64,000 nucleotides of DNA from Hygrophila difformis. Lineage: Eukaryota; Streptophyta; Magnoliopsida; Lamiales; Acanthaceae. The translations under genes and the position numbers were made by a program. This document shows, in pieces, positions 10,801 through 22,607 of the stretch. Every line of letters starts with the position of its first letter. Position 1 is the stretch's first letter. The notes beneath the pieces are model-generated. The model had not been told where the DNA came from. It searched no databases and saw nothing but the letters and a program-made list of their open reading frames with translations. Location of the stretch: the NCBI GenBank assembly GCA_030278955.1, contig JAOANR010000002.1:10033982-10097981 (forward strand). The letters are read 5' to 3'.

Positions 10801-11642
10801 TACAAGAAGCCCTCGGTACGCAGATTAAGATGAGCACCGCATTCCACCCAATGACGGATGGACAAACTGAGAGAACAATCCAAACGTTGGAAGACATGCT
10901 GAGAGCTTGCGTCCTAGAGTTTAAGGGTAGCTGGGAAAATCATTTACCCCTAATTGAATTTTTCTACAACAATAGCTACCACGCTAGCATCGGCATGGCA
11001 CCATTCGAGGCATTGTATGGTCGAAGGTGCGGAAGTCCGTTGAGTTGGGAAGGGAGTGATAAGACAGTGGTAGTAGGACCACAACTCGTAGAAGATATGA
11101 CCCAACAAATCAAAGTGATTCGAGGAAAGATGAAAGCGGCCCAGGACCGACAGAAAAGTTATGCCGATGTGAGACGGCAAGACCTAGAATTTCAAGTTGG
11201 GGATAAGGTCATGTTAAAGATATCACCGATGAAGGGGGTTATGCGTTTTGGCAAACGAGGAAAGTTAAGCCCTCGATATATAGGACCTTATGAAACTCTA
11301 GAAAAAGTCGGGAATTTAGCATATCGTCTAGCCTTACCGCCACAATTGGCTAGAGTTCACAACGTGTTCCACATATCACAATTGAAAAAGTATGTGCACG
11401 ATCCGACCCATGTACTCCAACCGGAAGGAATTGAATTGGATGATGACTTGAGCTATGAGGAAATTCCGGTACGAATACTCGATGTTAAGGAGAGAGTAAC
11501 AAGGAACAAAGCCGTGAGAATGGTCAAGGTTCTTTGGTCGAACCATGAAAGTGAAACAGCGACATGGGAGTTAGAATCCGACATGAAGGAGCGTTACCCG
11601 ACCCTATTCCAAAACGGTGCAACCGCAGTTATGGGGACATAA
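7860..11642 (+). CDS. pol: Gag C-terminus and Pol polyprotein of T2
   Basis: This frame of up to 1260 aa opens with two zinc knuckles (CX2CX3HX4C and CX2CX4HX4C, residues 4-36). An aspartic protease follows (FDSGAS near 140), then reverse transcriptase with FIDD (about residue 475), RNase H (YSDASKEG near 620 and TDHKSL near 685), and integrase with the HHCC finger (HPGG...CLTCQ, about 840-885) and catalytic D (SMDF), D (SDRDSR) and E (TDGQTERT). After these come a GPY/F-like module and a chromodomain-like tail ([18 protein letters not shown]). The order and tail are those of Tekay/Del chromoviruses, whose chromodomain directs insertion into heterochromatin. No internal stop is present. The frame is really a continuation of gag, and the ATG at 7860 is not expected to be a natural start. 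Confidence 0.93.
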   Translation: MPPCPRCGRPHLIRGCPQQGTCFRCGRFGHRMNECRTRIENITKREDLIIGPAQPRNQNGRNGNYQGYRPPQNQNFNQNQRPPQNPNQQQNQNPNRDQPGNQGRPMGRLNVINQADVPMQGDVMAGTFHVLSTPLKVLFDSGASCSIISLRVLSELDLPKCELINLEIQLPSGEVVPCSKRYNGIPIVIKNIEFFANLVEFNLRDFDVILGMDWLTRYKAVIECQKQKITLSKGRGKRVIFYSQPPKRSNKVVNALKLRSLMHKGYALYACYVQNLEAEESKVDDIPVVREYPDVFPEDILGMPPERDLEFTIDLIPGTEPVSKAPYRMAPLEMKELKEQLEELLEKGYIRPSMSPWGAPVLFVKKKDGGLRLCIDYRGLNQVTIKNKYPLPRIEDLFDQLKGASVFSKIDLRSGYHQLRIAEKDIPKTAFRTRYGHYEFTVLSFGLTNAPAMFMNLMNDVFRELLDQSVVVFIDDILIYSRSEEEHSQHLHQVLGILRKNQLYGKLSKCDFWLKEVAFLGHIVSATGVSVDQAKISAVTEWVSPTSPTEIRSFLGLAGYYRRFVKEFSKIARPLTQLLKKGVKYDWTSECESAFQELKKRLTSTPVLALPSENGDFEVYSDASKEGLGCVLMQDSRVIAYALRQLKPHEANYPTHDLELAAVVFALKIWRHYLYGRKCRMFTDHKSLKYIFTQKELNLRQRRWLELIKDYDLEISYHEGKANVVADALSRKTQHVANSMVIPPALYMDLARLSLELVHSGTVNEMVNAMVVESTIFDEIKLAQPGDAKLERIKENIANGKAIGFAIHEDRSIRFKGRWCVPQKCMEIKQRLMEEGHNTPYSVHPGGDKLYKDLRKIYWWPRMKNEVAEFVARCLTCQKVKAVRQKPLGLMQPLEIPSWKWDSISMDFVSGLPRSPRGMNKIWVIVDRLTKTAIFIPMKDTWTMDQLARAYIDNVVRRHGVPHDIISDRDSRFVSHFWIKLQEALGTQIKMSTAFHPMTDGQTERTIQTLEDMLRACVLEFKGSWENHLPLIEFFYNNSYHASIGMAPFEALYGRRCGSPLSWEGSDKTVVVGPQLVEDMTQQIKVIRGKMKAAQDRQKSYADVRRQDLEFQVGDKVMLKISPMKGVMRFGKRGKLSPRYIGPYETLEKVGNLAYRLALPPQLARVHNVFHISQLKKYVHDPTHVLQPEGIELDDDLSYEEIPVRILDVKERVTRNKAVRMVKVLWSNHESETATWELESDMKERYPTLFQNGATAVMGT

Positions 11643-11891
11643 CTGTAATCTTAAGGGGGAGAGGATGTAACGACCCGAATATTTTGTATCCCAAATGAAC
11701 AAATTCAAATTGTTTTGAACTACGTAATGACTTGATCCCTTCACGGGGTACGTAGGCAACTTGGAAATTTCAATTCTGGGTTCAGTCGAATAATATCAAA
11801 CAACAAAACACAATGATACAATCGCAATCAATCAATCGGTCAATAAGTCGCGCAACTTCGGGGACGAAGTTGATTCTTAAGGAGGGTAGAT
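11643..11891 (+). other. T2 3' untranslated region with two polypurine tracts
   Basis: AAGGGGGAGAGGA (11653-11665) is followed at once by TGTAACGACCCG, which looks like an LTR start. The functional tract AAGGAGGGTAGA (11879-11890) precedes the true LTR at 11892. TG has the same double arrangement. Confidence 0.75.
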
Positions 11892-14800
11892 TGTAATTCC
11901 ATAGAAATTGCCCGATATATATATATGAATATATATTTTTGATTAATTCACTAAGTAGATTTTTAATCAAATCTATATATATATTTATATGTTCAAATAT
12001 GTGCTTAAAGATTAGTATATTATTTTCTACAAAACATACTTTGAAAAATTATATATATTTGTCTTTTCAAATAAATATATGGATTTCAATATCAAGTGTA
12101 ATAAGTATATGGTTCATAGAATATTTTAAATCCATATACAAGTTTATATACACATATATACCTTGGTCTTGAAATAATCTTTCCAAACATGTACACATGT
12201 ATATACATGTATATATTTACATGTTTAAATTATAATGAGAATTATCTATTTTCTATATATCCTTGATTAATCATTCTACCCATATATTTTTTATTATGGG
12301 ATTATTCTAGAATGCCATAATATAATTGGGAATAATTTGACTATGGTTTGAAATTGTAGGGTGGAATATTAATCATATCTTGTCATTTTCAAATAAAGAA
12401 TATATTCCTTTTTTTGAAGCTATGTATGACTTACAAGATCACAAAAATTCCCACATTATGATTTTTTTTAAGATAAGAATCTTAATATATATATATATAA
12501 AAAAAAAATTAAAAAAAAAAAGTTACTGTAGCATGCTACTGTAGCACGCTACTGTAGCATGCTACTGTAGCAGTCGGGCATTATGCGTTTTTGGCGACTT
12601 TTTGCCATTTTTTGGGTCCGAAAGGTGGGAATCTTGATCTATCACGGGGGAGGCATATTTTGGATGATTATAGATGTTCCTAACACCCCATTTCAGCCAT
12701 CAACACTCAATAATTCATCCCAAAACTCTCCCAAACTCTCCCAAAGCCAAAACACTCTTCCGGCGACTTTCCGGCAACTTTCCGGCAATCAAATCCAACC
12801 AAGGTAGTGTGTAGATCAAGGATTTGCAGGCATTGGATTGTTGGTAAGGTGTAAATCAAGTTTCCTTATTGCTTTAAGATCATAATCAACCTTCTAACTT
12901 ACGGATCTTTACTTGCAAAACACGTTCGTAGCCAAAGGAGAAGAAGAACGTGTTGCGTAGATCCGTTCGTGGCGATTTTGGACAAATCGATCAACTCTAG
13001 AACGTTCAAGAACTCACTCACTGTAAGTTAATACCTTCCATATCAATATGGGTGGTTTAAAGACATCCGAAACATTGGATCTTAAACGAAACGTTGAAAT
13101 CAAACCTAAAAACCCCAATCTACGTATTTTATGAAATCCGAGCAAAACTCTTACTTCGAGCGTTCAAACCTGAAAACTCAAAACTAAGATTTTGATCCTA
13201 AGATCTTAAGCTATATTGTGTAAAAATTTCAGAAATTTTCATCAAGTTTTGATACCCCAAATCAAGTCGGACATATTCTGCGTTTTTAAGAATTTTCAAA
13301 AGTTGACAGATTTCATAACCGAACTTGATGAGCTTATTTCTATCATTTCTAGTCCGAACCAATCTTCATGATCTAAACAAAAGTTGTAGATCTATGAGTC
13401 TTGAATACCTCTGTAAAATTTCATGCACTTTCATTAAGATTTGCTATCCCAAACCGCGTCGAAAATATTCTGTGGTGCATGAACCTTTCGAAAACTGAGA
13501 CAGATTTTAAGACCGAACTTAGTAGATTAATCTGACTTAATCCGTGATGAATTTGCATAATTTGCCTCTAATAAAACTTGTTTATTTTGGTGTCTTTTAA
13601 GTGCCTGTAAATTTTCAGAATTTTTGGAGTTCATTTGATATGTTAAAAAGTCAAATCTTTGACAGATGTCAAACCTGAATCCTGACAGCATACTATTTGT
13701 GTAGAAAACTTGATTTTTGACATGCTTCCCATCATTTTTCCGAAAAACTCAAAACATGAAAGTTGTTCATTGGGATGTTTTTGAGCTACTGTGAAAATTT
13801 CAGATCAATCGCCTAAGAAATGAATTTTTAAACTGAAAAGGCGTAAACTGTGACATCGATCGGTTTTAAACTTGTGAAATTTTGAAATTTCTAAACAACG
13901 ATCGAAATCTTGTGATACGATAAAGCTGTATTTTTGGAAATCCCGTTACACTAAAGTTGAAACGATATCGGTTACATTGGGGGGTGAGTGCTCTGCAGGG
14001 TGCCCTCCTAATTATTCATTTTGTGCCAAAACGGCAATGATTATTACGCGCGAAAGATTGCCAAAACGGCATCTTATATTTTTGGGCCTATCCTCTCGGG
14101 TGTATCCGTGTGGGTTACTCGAGGCTTGACGGAGCGGTACTGGATATGGCGTATTTGGTCACAAGAGACCAACGGCCTACCCTCTCGAGTGTGTTCGTAT
14201 GGGTTACTCGAGGCTCGACGGAGTGGTACTGGGTATGGCGAATCGGCTGCGGCCGCCGGAATACCGGCTAAATGAGATGATACTTATGAAATTGGCTGAG
14301 GCCGCCGGATCACCGGCTAAATGATATATATATTGTTGAGATGATGGCGTAACGGGAAATATATTAAAAAGCTCAGATTTTATGAAATTGGCTGCGGCCG
14401 TCGGATTGCCAGCTAAATTAATATTGTTGAGATGGTGGCGTATCGGGGAGAATTTTTTTTTAAAAAAAAAAGCTCAAATTTTCATTTACTTACTTACGGC
14501 ATTATTCATGTTTTTAAATCATGTCTTAAATAATTGCCCATGCTTAAGTTTTAAATTATGAAATTAAATGTGTCTTTAAAGTATGCAATTATATTCGCAT
14601 TTTTAAAATGTTTTTATGCATGGCAAAAAGTTTTATCTTAATTATTAAAAATCTAACCCCTTTATTGCTATGAAAGGATTGACTTACTCAGTATTTTATA
14701 ATACTGATAAAAACCGTTGTTCATTTTTTTTCTGTTACAGAGTACGGAGCATGATCACTCATTGGGGGATCATTTTGGACACTTAATTATTTATTTTACG

Positions 14801-15078
14801 TAACTTGCATGAACGGGTCTGTTTAACCCGTGGTTTGGCCATGTCGGCCCTATATTTTAAATTCCGCTGCATACACTTTACTTCCGCTGCGTACTTTATA
14901 TTCTCGCTGCAACTCTGATGTAGTATTTTTAAATTATTTATGAATGGGCTACTGGAATGTTTTAAATTCTGAAAAACCATAGCCTTGCATCTCTTTAGTG
15001 AGCTCGGAGAAACCGTGTCTTGCTAGGGAGGTGTGGCGGTGGCATCCCGGCCTGGGTTACCAAAACCGGGGTGTTACA
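11892..15078 (+). repeat. 3' LTR of T2 (3187 bp)
   Basis: Near-identical to 2457-5651, including the 13-bp repeats (12524-12572) and the hairpin (14688-14707). Length differences lie mainly in A runs. It ends TGTTACA followed by the duplicated GAGGG. Confidence 0.95.
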
Positions 15079-15083
15079 GAGGG

Positions 15084-15106
15084 AGACCAAGAGTGGAGAT
15101 TCCAAT
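15084..15106 (+). pseudogene. gag: T1 gag fragment between T2 and the hAT MITE
   Basis: Twenty-three bases continue the T1 gag frame (RPRVEIP) after the T2 insertion. The last eight, ATTCCAAT, are the hAT target duplication, repeated at 18811-18818. Confidence 0.85.
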
Positions 15107-18100
15107 TAGGTGCCGAGCTTACCGTATCGAAAATTACCGAAAAATATCGAAATTTAGGTATGCCGAAAAAAACGGTACGGTAACGGTATGGGAATACGAG
15201 ATTTTCGGTATTTCGGTATACCGAAATACCGAAACATTAATTTTAATATTATTTCAAAATTTAATATATATTGTTGTGTTAAGACATTTGGAACTTTGAA
15301 GGGCCAATTTAAGTAATTTTTCGATATACCCACGATTGGAAGATGAACACGGTATTGATTTTTTTTAGTATAGTTCGGTATGCCAATTTGTAACGGTATG
15401 TAATGCATTGTTCGGTATGTAAAATTTTCGGTATTTTTCGGTATTTTCTGTATTTTTCGGTATATTTTGGTATTTTCGGTACGGTAACGACATAGATTAT
15501 AGGAAACCGAAATTTTCGGTATACCGATTTTCGGTATACCGAAATATTTGGTATCGGTATTGTAACGCCCCGAAAATTTAAAACCATTTTCGTGACGTCA
15601 CCGCCGTATTAAACTGTACTAAACCGTTGATCACTCAGCTTAGACAACTAATACGAAGCGAGGTAATAACATAATAACAACATATACAGTAAAATGATCA
15701 CAGGAACAACAAAAACATATCCGGGCTACAAGCCCTGAATTTTTACTAACAAGGCAAAAGCCTAATAACACCAACATAAATAAACCAAGATTGTGCACAA
15801 CAATACAATTAAAACAATAGTAATCTATACTAGTTCGCTCAGCCCGAACCCCATCCTCATGATATGCGCCATCCATGGAGAATCTATAAAACAACATCAA
15901 CAGCAAGGGTCAGTACAAAAGTACTAAGCAAGGAAATAACAGTAATGAGTAGATTAGACAGTACGAGAATTAAACGACATAATTATAGATGCAAATATTA
16001 ATAACATAAATTAAATACAATATTTAAACATCACACCGTCCCATACCGGTGCTTCAACCATAAAATGCATTGCAATCATTATGCATGATGAATGATGAGA
16101 TGAATGATATGACCTATGTGTCTATCTATCCTAAATACAGCAGATAATCATGTCTAACGCGTTTCCTAATAACCATGGTCGACAGTCATCATTCGCCAGA
16201 GGTTACCACACTCTGCCATACACAATGAACTGCCCGTCAACGTCGCCCTCGCCGCGGACGAACGGCCTACGCAAGGCCAATAACACTGGTGAGGGAGCCG
16301 GATAGTCGTCACTGACCAAAGCGGCGTCTAGCGAGTCATGGCAAATGGTTCACTCCCCAATTGCCGCATGGCAAAGGGTTCACTCCCCAATTGCCGCAAC
16401 GTGCCACATGCACAACATACAGACCCAGGATATCAGCTGAATATCCCTACAGGTCAAATCTAGTCAAGGGAATAAATCCCCAAATCAAGCACATGGAATA
16501 AATCATAAAACAGTTACAGAGAACGAATCCCAAAATAATTGCAGGGAATATACCCCTAACAAATGCACAAACATAACATGAGTAATCAGAGAAACCACGT
16601 AGCCGTCTAGGTTCTCTATCATAAATTCAACCATTCGATATACAACTTATATATCCATTATAAACATCACTAGCTCTAACATAATGAGTGATAGATCCCT
16701 AGGGAGCCAGTCTAGTCATAGACGTCCCTACATCTAAAGCATTACCTAATTAGGATCACATCCTAATCGTCTAGGTTAACATGCCATAACTTAGTTCAAT
16801 TATAAATTTAATAATAATTAGACATCTTGGCCTAACTCCCTAATCTACAGATTACTAATTACTCCTTGCCTTTATCAATAATCTTCAAAGCTTCTCATGT
16901 TTATCTTCAATCTCCTTTGCAAAGTTCCCGTTGATGCCAACAGGTTTGGAGACCGATTCCTACATAAATAAAACAACAATCCAACCAATAAATAATAACC
17001 ATGGTAAAGAACCCATTATATAATATAATCCATATTTTATATGTAATGATCTCCAAATAATTGATCGCCTCCCCAAAACCTCCGCCCTTCAACTCCTTCA
17101 AGAATCCCACCAAAATCCACCAATAGGAAGCAATTCAAAGTGACTCATTCGACAAAAACACCCGGTGAAACCAAGCATAGAAAACTCCCTTAATTTAATA
17201 AATATAACCAAGTATCCAAACATATAACCAAAGAAGTCTAGTTAACTTAACAAAGCCATGACACTCAAAATAAATCATGCTTGCCATATCAACAATTACC
17301 AACAAGTTGGCTAGTACTCAACTCAATAAATCTCCAACCATTTATACATAGTATCCTCAAGTTCTCAATTTTACCAATAACCCAAACATTAAAACCAGGT
17401 TTACTTATTCCAAAAGCTCCCATCACATTATCAACCTCAAATCCAAACTTAAATCAAGAGCACTCATTTTGTTTCACAATTTAACCGCCAATTCAATACA
17501 TAATTTACCAAGTATTAGATCCCAATCCTTTCTACACTTCAACAACAACCTCCAATACTTGAGATTTCCAACAAAAATTTGCCAAGCTAAACCACAATCA
17601 AACAAGTATCAAAATCTACAATTAAATCTCACATTAACACCCCATTTCCAATTAATCCCTTCAAAAATACATTTATACAGAAACCAAACTAGCTTATTCA
17701 AATATCCTCAACAACATTCATACTCCAATTTAAGAATTAATCCTGTCACCCATTGGATATACAATACCCAAATTAACTCTATAAACTCAATCCAATAATT
17801 CACACCAAGGACAACCAAAATCCAATAACCAAGTTATTCATTAGAACTCAAACATCACAATTTCCCTAACAAGGAATCAATTAACATAAAGCTATTCAAA
17901 CCCAACAATCTTTATAACATTCAAACAAGAAAATCAAGAAATCAACACCATCACCACAACTGCCAAACGGCTTCCACCACCACCATCACTCAACCACCAC
18001 CATCGTCGGACCACCACCATGCACAGCCATCACCAACACCAAGCCGCCGCCGGCAAGCCGGCGCCACCCCCGCAGAAGCAGCGGCAGCAGCCGCTGCTCA

Positions 18101-18810
18101 CAGCCCCAGCGCACCACCGCGCTGTGGCGTTGCCACCGCCGGAGGCGCTGCCTCCGGCCTCTCCATGGCCAGGGCCGACAGCCCTGGCTCCTCCCGTCGC
18201 TATCTCGCCGGCGACACCAGTCCGGGAGCTCCGGCAGAACATAGAGAGGAACAAGAAAGGGAAAATGGAGGAGAAGAAAATGAACATCAACTCATTACCT
18301 TTAAAATGCCGAGCCTCCTTCTTCCTCTAGCTTGATTTTGCAGCTTCTAATCCTCTTCCTCCATTGAAGACCCGTCGGTCTGTCCTCCATTTCTCACCAC
18401 ATCCATCGGCCTTTCCACTATATCTCACCAATTGAGTTGTTAAAGTGTTGCAAGTCCTTTATTTCCCCAAATAAAGTCCAAGGGCCTTTGTGCAATAATT
18501 CCACTTTCAATTAAATCCTCCCACAATTCTTAACAATGTAATTTAACCCCATTGATTAAATGCTTTTGGGTTGGGCAACTTCCTAATGTGTTGGTCTTTC
18601 ACCTATATAATCCAATTCAATATAGAATTCATGAGCCCAACATGTTTAAACTTAATAAGTTAATTTAATCAATCATAATTAATTTAATTAATTATAATAT
18701 AATTACTTGGGATGTTACAGGTATCGGTATGATTTTAATCCATACCAAAATTTTCGGTACGGTACGGTAACGGTAACGGTATTTCGGTATACCGATTTTT
18801 GCCACCCCTA
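15107..18810. mobile_element. hAT-type MITE (about 540 bp without its own insertion)
   Basis: It is bounded by an 8-bp target duplication ATTCCAAT (15099-15106 and 18811-18818). The termini are imperfect inverted repeats: left TAGGTGCCGAG, right (complement) TAGGGGTGGC. The interior is packed with TTCGGTAT and GGTATACCGAAA units. There is no transposase, so it is non-autonomous. A solo LTR (15561-18719) makes up most of the span. Short frames on either strand are translations of the TTCGGTAT repeats. Confidence 0.85.
15561..18719 (-). mobile_element. Solo LTR of a Tekay-like element (3159 bp)
   Basis: Starts TGTAACGCCCCG and ends TGTTACA, flanked by GGTAT (15556-15560 and 18720-18724). No primer site, gag or pol is present, which indicates LTR-LTR recombination. 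The minus orientation is assigned because the complement ends with a GGCGGTGACG motif and GGGGCGTTACA as in T1, T2 and TG, and carries their hairpin (about 15911-15927). A direct repeat around CACTCCCCAATTGCCGC occurs twice at 16339-16400. Frames such as 17281-17798 and the Pro/His-rich 18019-18330 show no domain and are not called as genes. Confidence 0.8.
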
Positions 18811-19362
18811 ATTCCAATGAATGAAAATGCTAACGCTCCAGCTGGGGCGAATCCGCCAAATCCTGGAGGCCAAGCTAACCCAGCCCCCAATGCACTAGAT
18901 GATCGACTTAGGATAGTCGAACAAGTCCTTATTTCTTTGGGGAATGCGGAAGTCAATCGAGCACATGCAGCAGTGCCACCTCCACCTGCCCGAATAAATT
19001 ACTTGGCGATGGTAAATCCCTACCAGCCGCCCCATTATGAGGGACAGGAGGATCCCGCGAAGCTGGAGGATTGGATCAGGACATTTGACAAGCTTTTGAA
19101 CGCCGTCAGGTGTCCCGAAAATGAGAAAGTAGGAGTGGCGGCATATTACTTGGGTGGGGAGGCGGATGAATGGTGGCAGAACCACCAAGGAGGGCTGGCG
19201 GATGGTGAGCATGTTTACTTTTGGGAAGAGTTCAAGGAAATGATGAGGGAGAGATTCTATCCCCTCAGCACGAAAGCAGAAAAGTACGAAGAGTTCATCA
19301 ATCTTCGTCAAGGCACCCAGACAGTTCAGGAATATTATGCAAAGCTGAAGAGAAAAGACTAA
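18811..19362 (+). pseudogene. gag: T1 gag remnant with internal deletion
   Basis: The gag frame resumes after the hAT duplication. It has the usual blocks ([56 protein letters not shown]). After EYYAK it jumps to LKRKD, losing the roughly 60-codon FKELVRF...VQQ segment present in T2 and TG, and then meets a TAA at 19360-19362. The domain is closer in wording to TG (FINLKQG, WWQN) than to T2. No functional Gag is expected. Confidence 0.88.
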
Positions 19363-21110
19363 GGAGAATCGAGCAAGGGCTCGAACAACTTTGATAAGAG
19401 AAACCGGAACAACAACGGAAACAATTTCAGGAAAGGAAATGAGCAAGGGAGGAATGATGGGCAGAGGAGGCCCGAGAACAAAGAATTCAATCAGGGAGGC
19501 AACGGAAACAGAAGGCCGGATAACCAAGGAGCATTCATACCTAGGTGCCAGCGGTGCAATATTCCGCACTTGGTGCGCGAATGCCCAAAACCGGGGCATT
19601 GTTACCGATGTGGCCGAGAGGGCCATATGAAAAAGGAGTGCTGGACAAGAGAGGACCGCATCGATAAGAGGCCGGATTTGTTGAACCGTCCTCAGGGGAA
19701 CAGGCCAGCTGGGCCGAACCAGCAGAACAACCAAGGTCAGAGGTTCCCTCAGGCACAGAGGCCACCTCAAAATCAAAACCAGCAAGGCAACCAAGGTAGA
19801 GCGATGGGACGCTTGAACGTGATCAACCAAGCAGATTTGGCCGCTCAAGGCGATGTGATCGGAGGTACGTTTACTGCTTTAAGCGTACCTGTCAAAGTCT
19901 TATTTGACTCAGGAGCGAGTTGATCTTTGATTTCCATGAGAATTCTATCTGCGTTAGATCTACCTGCACCGAATAACATTAACTTAGGAATCCAATTACC
20001 ATCGGGTAAGGTGGTATCGTGCTCCAAACGATACGACGGGATCCCGATAGTAATCAAAAATACCAAATTCTTCGCGAATCTCATAGAATTTGACCTTAAG
20101 GACTTCGATATCATTTTGGGAATGGACTGGCTGACTCAATACAAGGCTGTTATTGAGTGCCAAAAGTAGAAGATCTCTTTGGCAAAGAGTCGAGGGAAGA
20201 AGGTCATTTACTACATGCAGCCTCAAAAGAAGAGTGCCAAGGTAGTAAATACTATGAAATTTTGCAATCTCATGCAAAAGGGATATCAACTGTACGCATG
20301 CTACGTGCATAATCTGGAAGACGAAGAGAGCAAGATCGACAGTATTCCAGTTGTGAACGAATATCCCGACGTCTTTCCTGAAGATATCCCAGGAATGCCT
20401 CCTAAGCGTGAAGTCGAGTTCACAATCGATTTGGTACCCGGAATCGAGCCGGTATCGAAGGCACCATATCGCATGGCGCCCGTGGAAATGAAGGAGCTGA
20501 AGGAACAACTCGAAGAGTTGTTATCAAAGGGAAACATTCGACCGAGCACATCGCCATGGGGAGCACCAGTCCTGTTCGTGAAGAAGAAGGACGGCGGACT
20601 CCGATTGTGCATCGACTACAGAGGTCTTAATCAAGTGACGATTAAGAACAAATACCCACTGCCTAGGATCGAAGACCTGTTCGATCAACTGAAAGGAGCG
20701 TCGGTATTTTCAAAGGTTGACCTGAGATCGGGATACCATCAGCTGCGTATCGCCAAGAAGGACATACCGAAGACAGCTTTTCGCACGAGATATGGGCACT
20801 ACGAAATCACTGTAATGTCCTTTGGTCTCACGAATGCTCCCGCGGTATTCATGAACCTCATGAATAGTGTGTTCTGAGAGTTGCTGGACTCTTGTGTTGT
20901 CGTATTTATCGATGACATTCTAGTTTACTCAAGGGATGAGGAGGAGCATGTAAGACATCTGGAGCAAGTGCTTGGAACTTTGAGAAAGAATCAATTATAC
21001 ACGAAGTTGTCGAAGTGTGAATTTTAGATGAAGGAACTTGCGTTTTGGGCCATATAGTATCGGCTAAAGGAGTGTCGGTTGATCCGGCAAAGATATCAGC
21101 AGTGACTGAT
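19363..21110 (+). pseudogene. pol: T1 gag C-terminus and pol remnant (protease, reverse transcriptase)
   Basis: The same frame continues with zinc knuckles (CX2CX3HX4C, CX2CX4HX4C; about 19552-19640) and protease DSGAS followed by TGA (19921-19923). A TAG stands at 20167, and 20179-20877 is a good reverse transcriptase stretch. A further TGA at 20875 precedes [15 protein letters not shown], then come a TAG near 21007 and a one-base frame change near 21045. Homology to T2 pol stops close to 21110, before RNase H and integrase. The stops look like C-to-T or G-to-A changes (for example CGA to TGA), as expected for an old methylated copy. The rest of pol and the 3' LTR are missing. Confidence 0.88.
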
Positions 21111-21772
21111 TTGCCAGCGTGGCATGGGAGCCAAGTCAACAGCGTTGACCATCCAGGAAGGACCCTGCTCGAAACAGCGTGCTAAGAGATTCCTGACTGC
21201 TATTGCCAAAATACTATCCGAGGAGTCAGAAAAGTGGAAGCAGTCTGAGAGCCGAGCAGATCAAATTAAAGGGAGCATTGTGATTAATTGGGATCAGACA
21301 GACCCGGGACCCAATGAAATGGGTCCCACCTTGTTGAGCTGAACCAGAAGCAGAATGACCTCCGGATGCAATAACAGATAAAATGAGCATGAAGAGGTCA
21401 ACAAGTAGGGCCACGGTCAACGCCACCGTCGCCGGAGTCAACGCCGGAGTTCACCACCGTCGCCGGAACCTCACCGGAATTTGGTCGGAGGTCGCCGGAA
21501 AAGTCGCCGATCAACGGCCGGTCGATGCCGGAACAGTGGAGGCCAGTGGACCCAGTCGGAAGCGAGATGGTCGAACAAGGCAAGTCTTGGTGCGAACCAC
21601 GAAGGCTCGATGCGATATTCATCAGTTAATGCGGGCGGTCTACCCTTAGACCGCATAGCCATTCTAAATTGCATCGACACCCAATGGCTTAGAGAAAATT
21701 CCAAAGTCATGCGATGCGGAATAAGCGATACGTTATAAACCGCATCGCCTCAGTACAAACCGCATTGCCCCC
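21111..21772. other. Unassigned 660 bp between T1 and A1
   Basis: No gene is supported. About 21390-21530 is rich in GTCAACGCC and GTCGCCGG repeats. About 21600-21772 contains palindromes GCGGTCTA/TAGACCGC (21635-21654) and GCGATGCGG/CCGCATCGC (21711-21748), resembling in layout the palindrome arrays of A1 and A2 but with another sequence. It may be the remnant of a third Athila-like LTR. Confidence 0.4.
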
Positions 21773-22105
21773 TGATAATGGCCAAAATTGTCCATTATTT
21801 CCAATCCATTTCCGTGTCTGAGACGGACATTTTGATCGTATTCCCATCTTATTTTAATGAGAAAGCAGTTGAATTCGACAGATTGATGCAAGTTTGTAAA
21901 AATAATGAGCTAGTAATGAAAGACACAAAAATATGCAATTTTAATTGCATTTGTGTTAGAAAAATCCAAAAACATGAAAAAAGGAAAAAGAAAAGAAAAA
22001 GGAATGAAAAGATGGGCAAAAGAATAAGATAGCCCACAAAAATCAAAAAGATGGGAAAAAGAATGAAAATCCCACAAATTGAAATTTTGGTTAAGTGTTG
22101 AAGAT

Positions 22106-22515
22106 CAATTCGGTCTATACGCAATTCGACCTAAACCGGATTGCTCATTAGACCGAATTGCTGAAGAGAAGAAGAAAAAGAGAAGTGCTGAAGAAGAGAA
22201 GAGCAACCAATTCGGTCTGTTGCAATTCGGTCTAAACCAAATTGACCCCTAGACCGAATTGCACTAGGGAAGGAAGAAGACTTTGAGCAGAACAGAAAAG
22301 AAGGAGTTCGATCTATGCAATTCGGTCTAGGCCGAATTGATTGTATAGATCGAATTGCCTCAAAGCAAGGAAGCCAAGCAGGAGCCATCATCAGTTCGAC
22401 AAAGGCCAATTCGGTCTACCCATAGACCAAATCACCACATTTCATGCTCAAGATCAAGGAGAAAGACCTCATGTCACCAATTCGGTCTAAACCGAACTAC
22501 TTGAGGAGACCGAAC
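22106..22515. repeat. A1 LTR palindrome array 1 (upstream of TATA)
   Basis: Many half-sites CAATTCGGTCTA and their inverted copies TAGACCGAATTG occur, often as facing pairs, some degenerate. The array ends about 90 bp before the TATA box at 22601. The same palindrome recurs at 23496-24072 and upstream of the F-box gene (60869-61475). Confidence 0.85.
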
Positions 22516-22600
22516 CACATTCGAAATTGCAGCTTTGAGCACGTGAGAAATGCATGACACTGTGGAGGGGCCCTGATGGGCCTAGGGTTTCGAGAAGAAG

Positions 22601-22607
22601 TATAAAA
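22601..22607 (+). promoter_or_regulatory. A1 LTR TATA box
   Basis: TATAAAA in a promoter-like context, 829 bp into the LTR. The homologous site in A2 is TATAAATA (33446-33453 and 48719-48726, minus strand). Confidence 0.65.

Larger units (their letters stand above)
2457..15078 (+). mobile_element. T2: complete Ty3/gypsy Tekay-like chromovirus, 12.6 kb
   Basis: It has TG...CA ended LTRs (2457-5651 and 11892-15078), a 5-bp target duplication GAGGG (2452-2456 and 15079-15083), a tRNA-iMet primer site, gag, pol in the order protease, reverse transcriptase, RNase H, integrase, a chromodomain-like tail, and a polypurine tract. The two LTRs differ at only about ten substitutions plus A-run length changes by eye, so the insertion is recent. 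It landed inside the gag of T1, a related but older element. A one-base frame break in gag is the only obvious lesion, so the copy is probably unable to move alone but could be mobilised in trans. Confidence 0.95.

Noticed and set aside
18019..18330. 103-aa Pro/Ala/His-rich frame in the solo LTR, and the opposite-strand frame
   Set aside because: GC-rich low-complexity sequence with no domain, inside an LTR lying on the other strand.
15561..18719. Assignment of the solo LTR to the plus strand from its TGTAACGCCCCG start
   Set aside because: The complement has the clade's 3'-end wording (GGCGGTGACG, GGGGCGTTACA) and the hairpin followed by a pyrimidine-rich stretch in the right order, so minus is preferred.
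21383..21738. Overlapping frames of 70-90 aa on both strands in the unassigned segment
   Set aside because: They arise from GTCGCCGG/GTCAACGCC repeats; no domain and similar openness in several frames.
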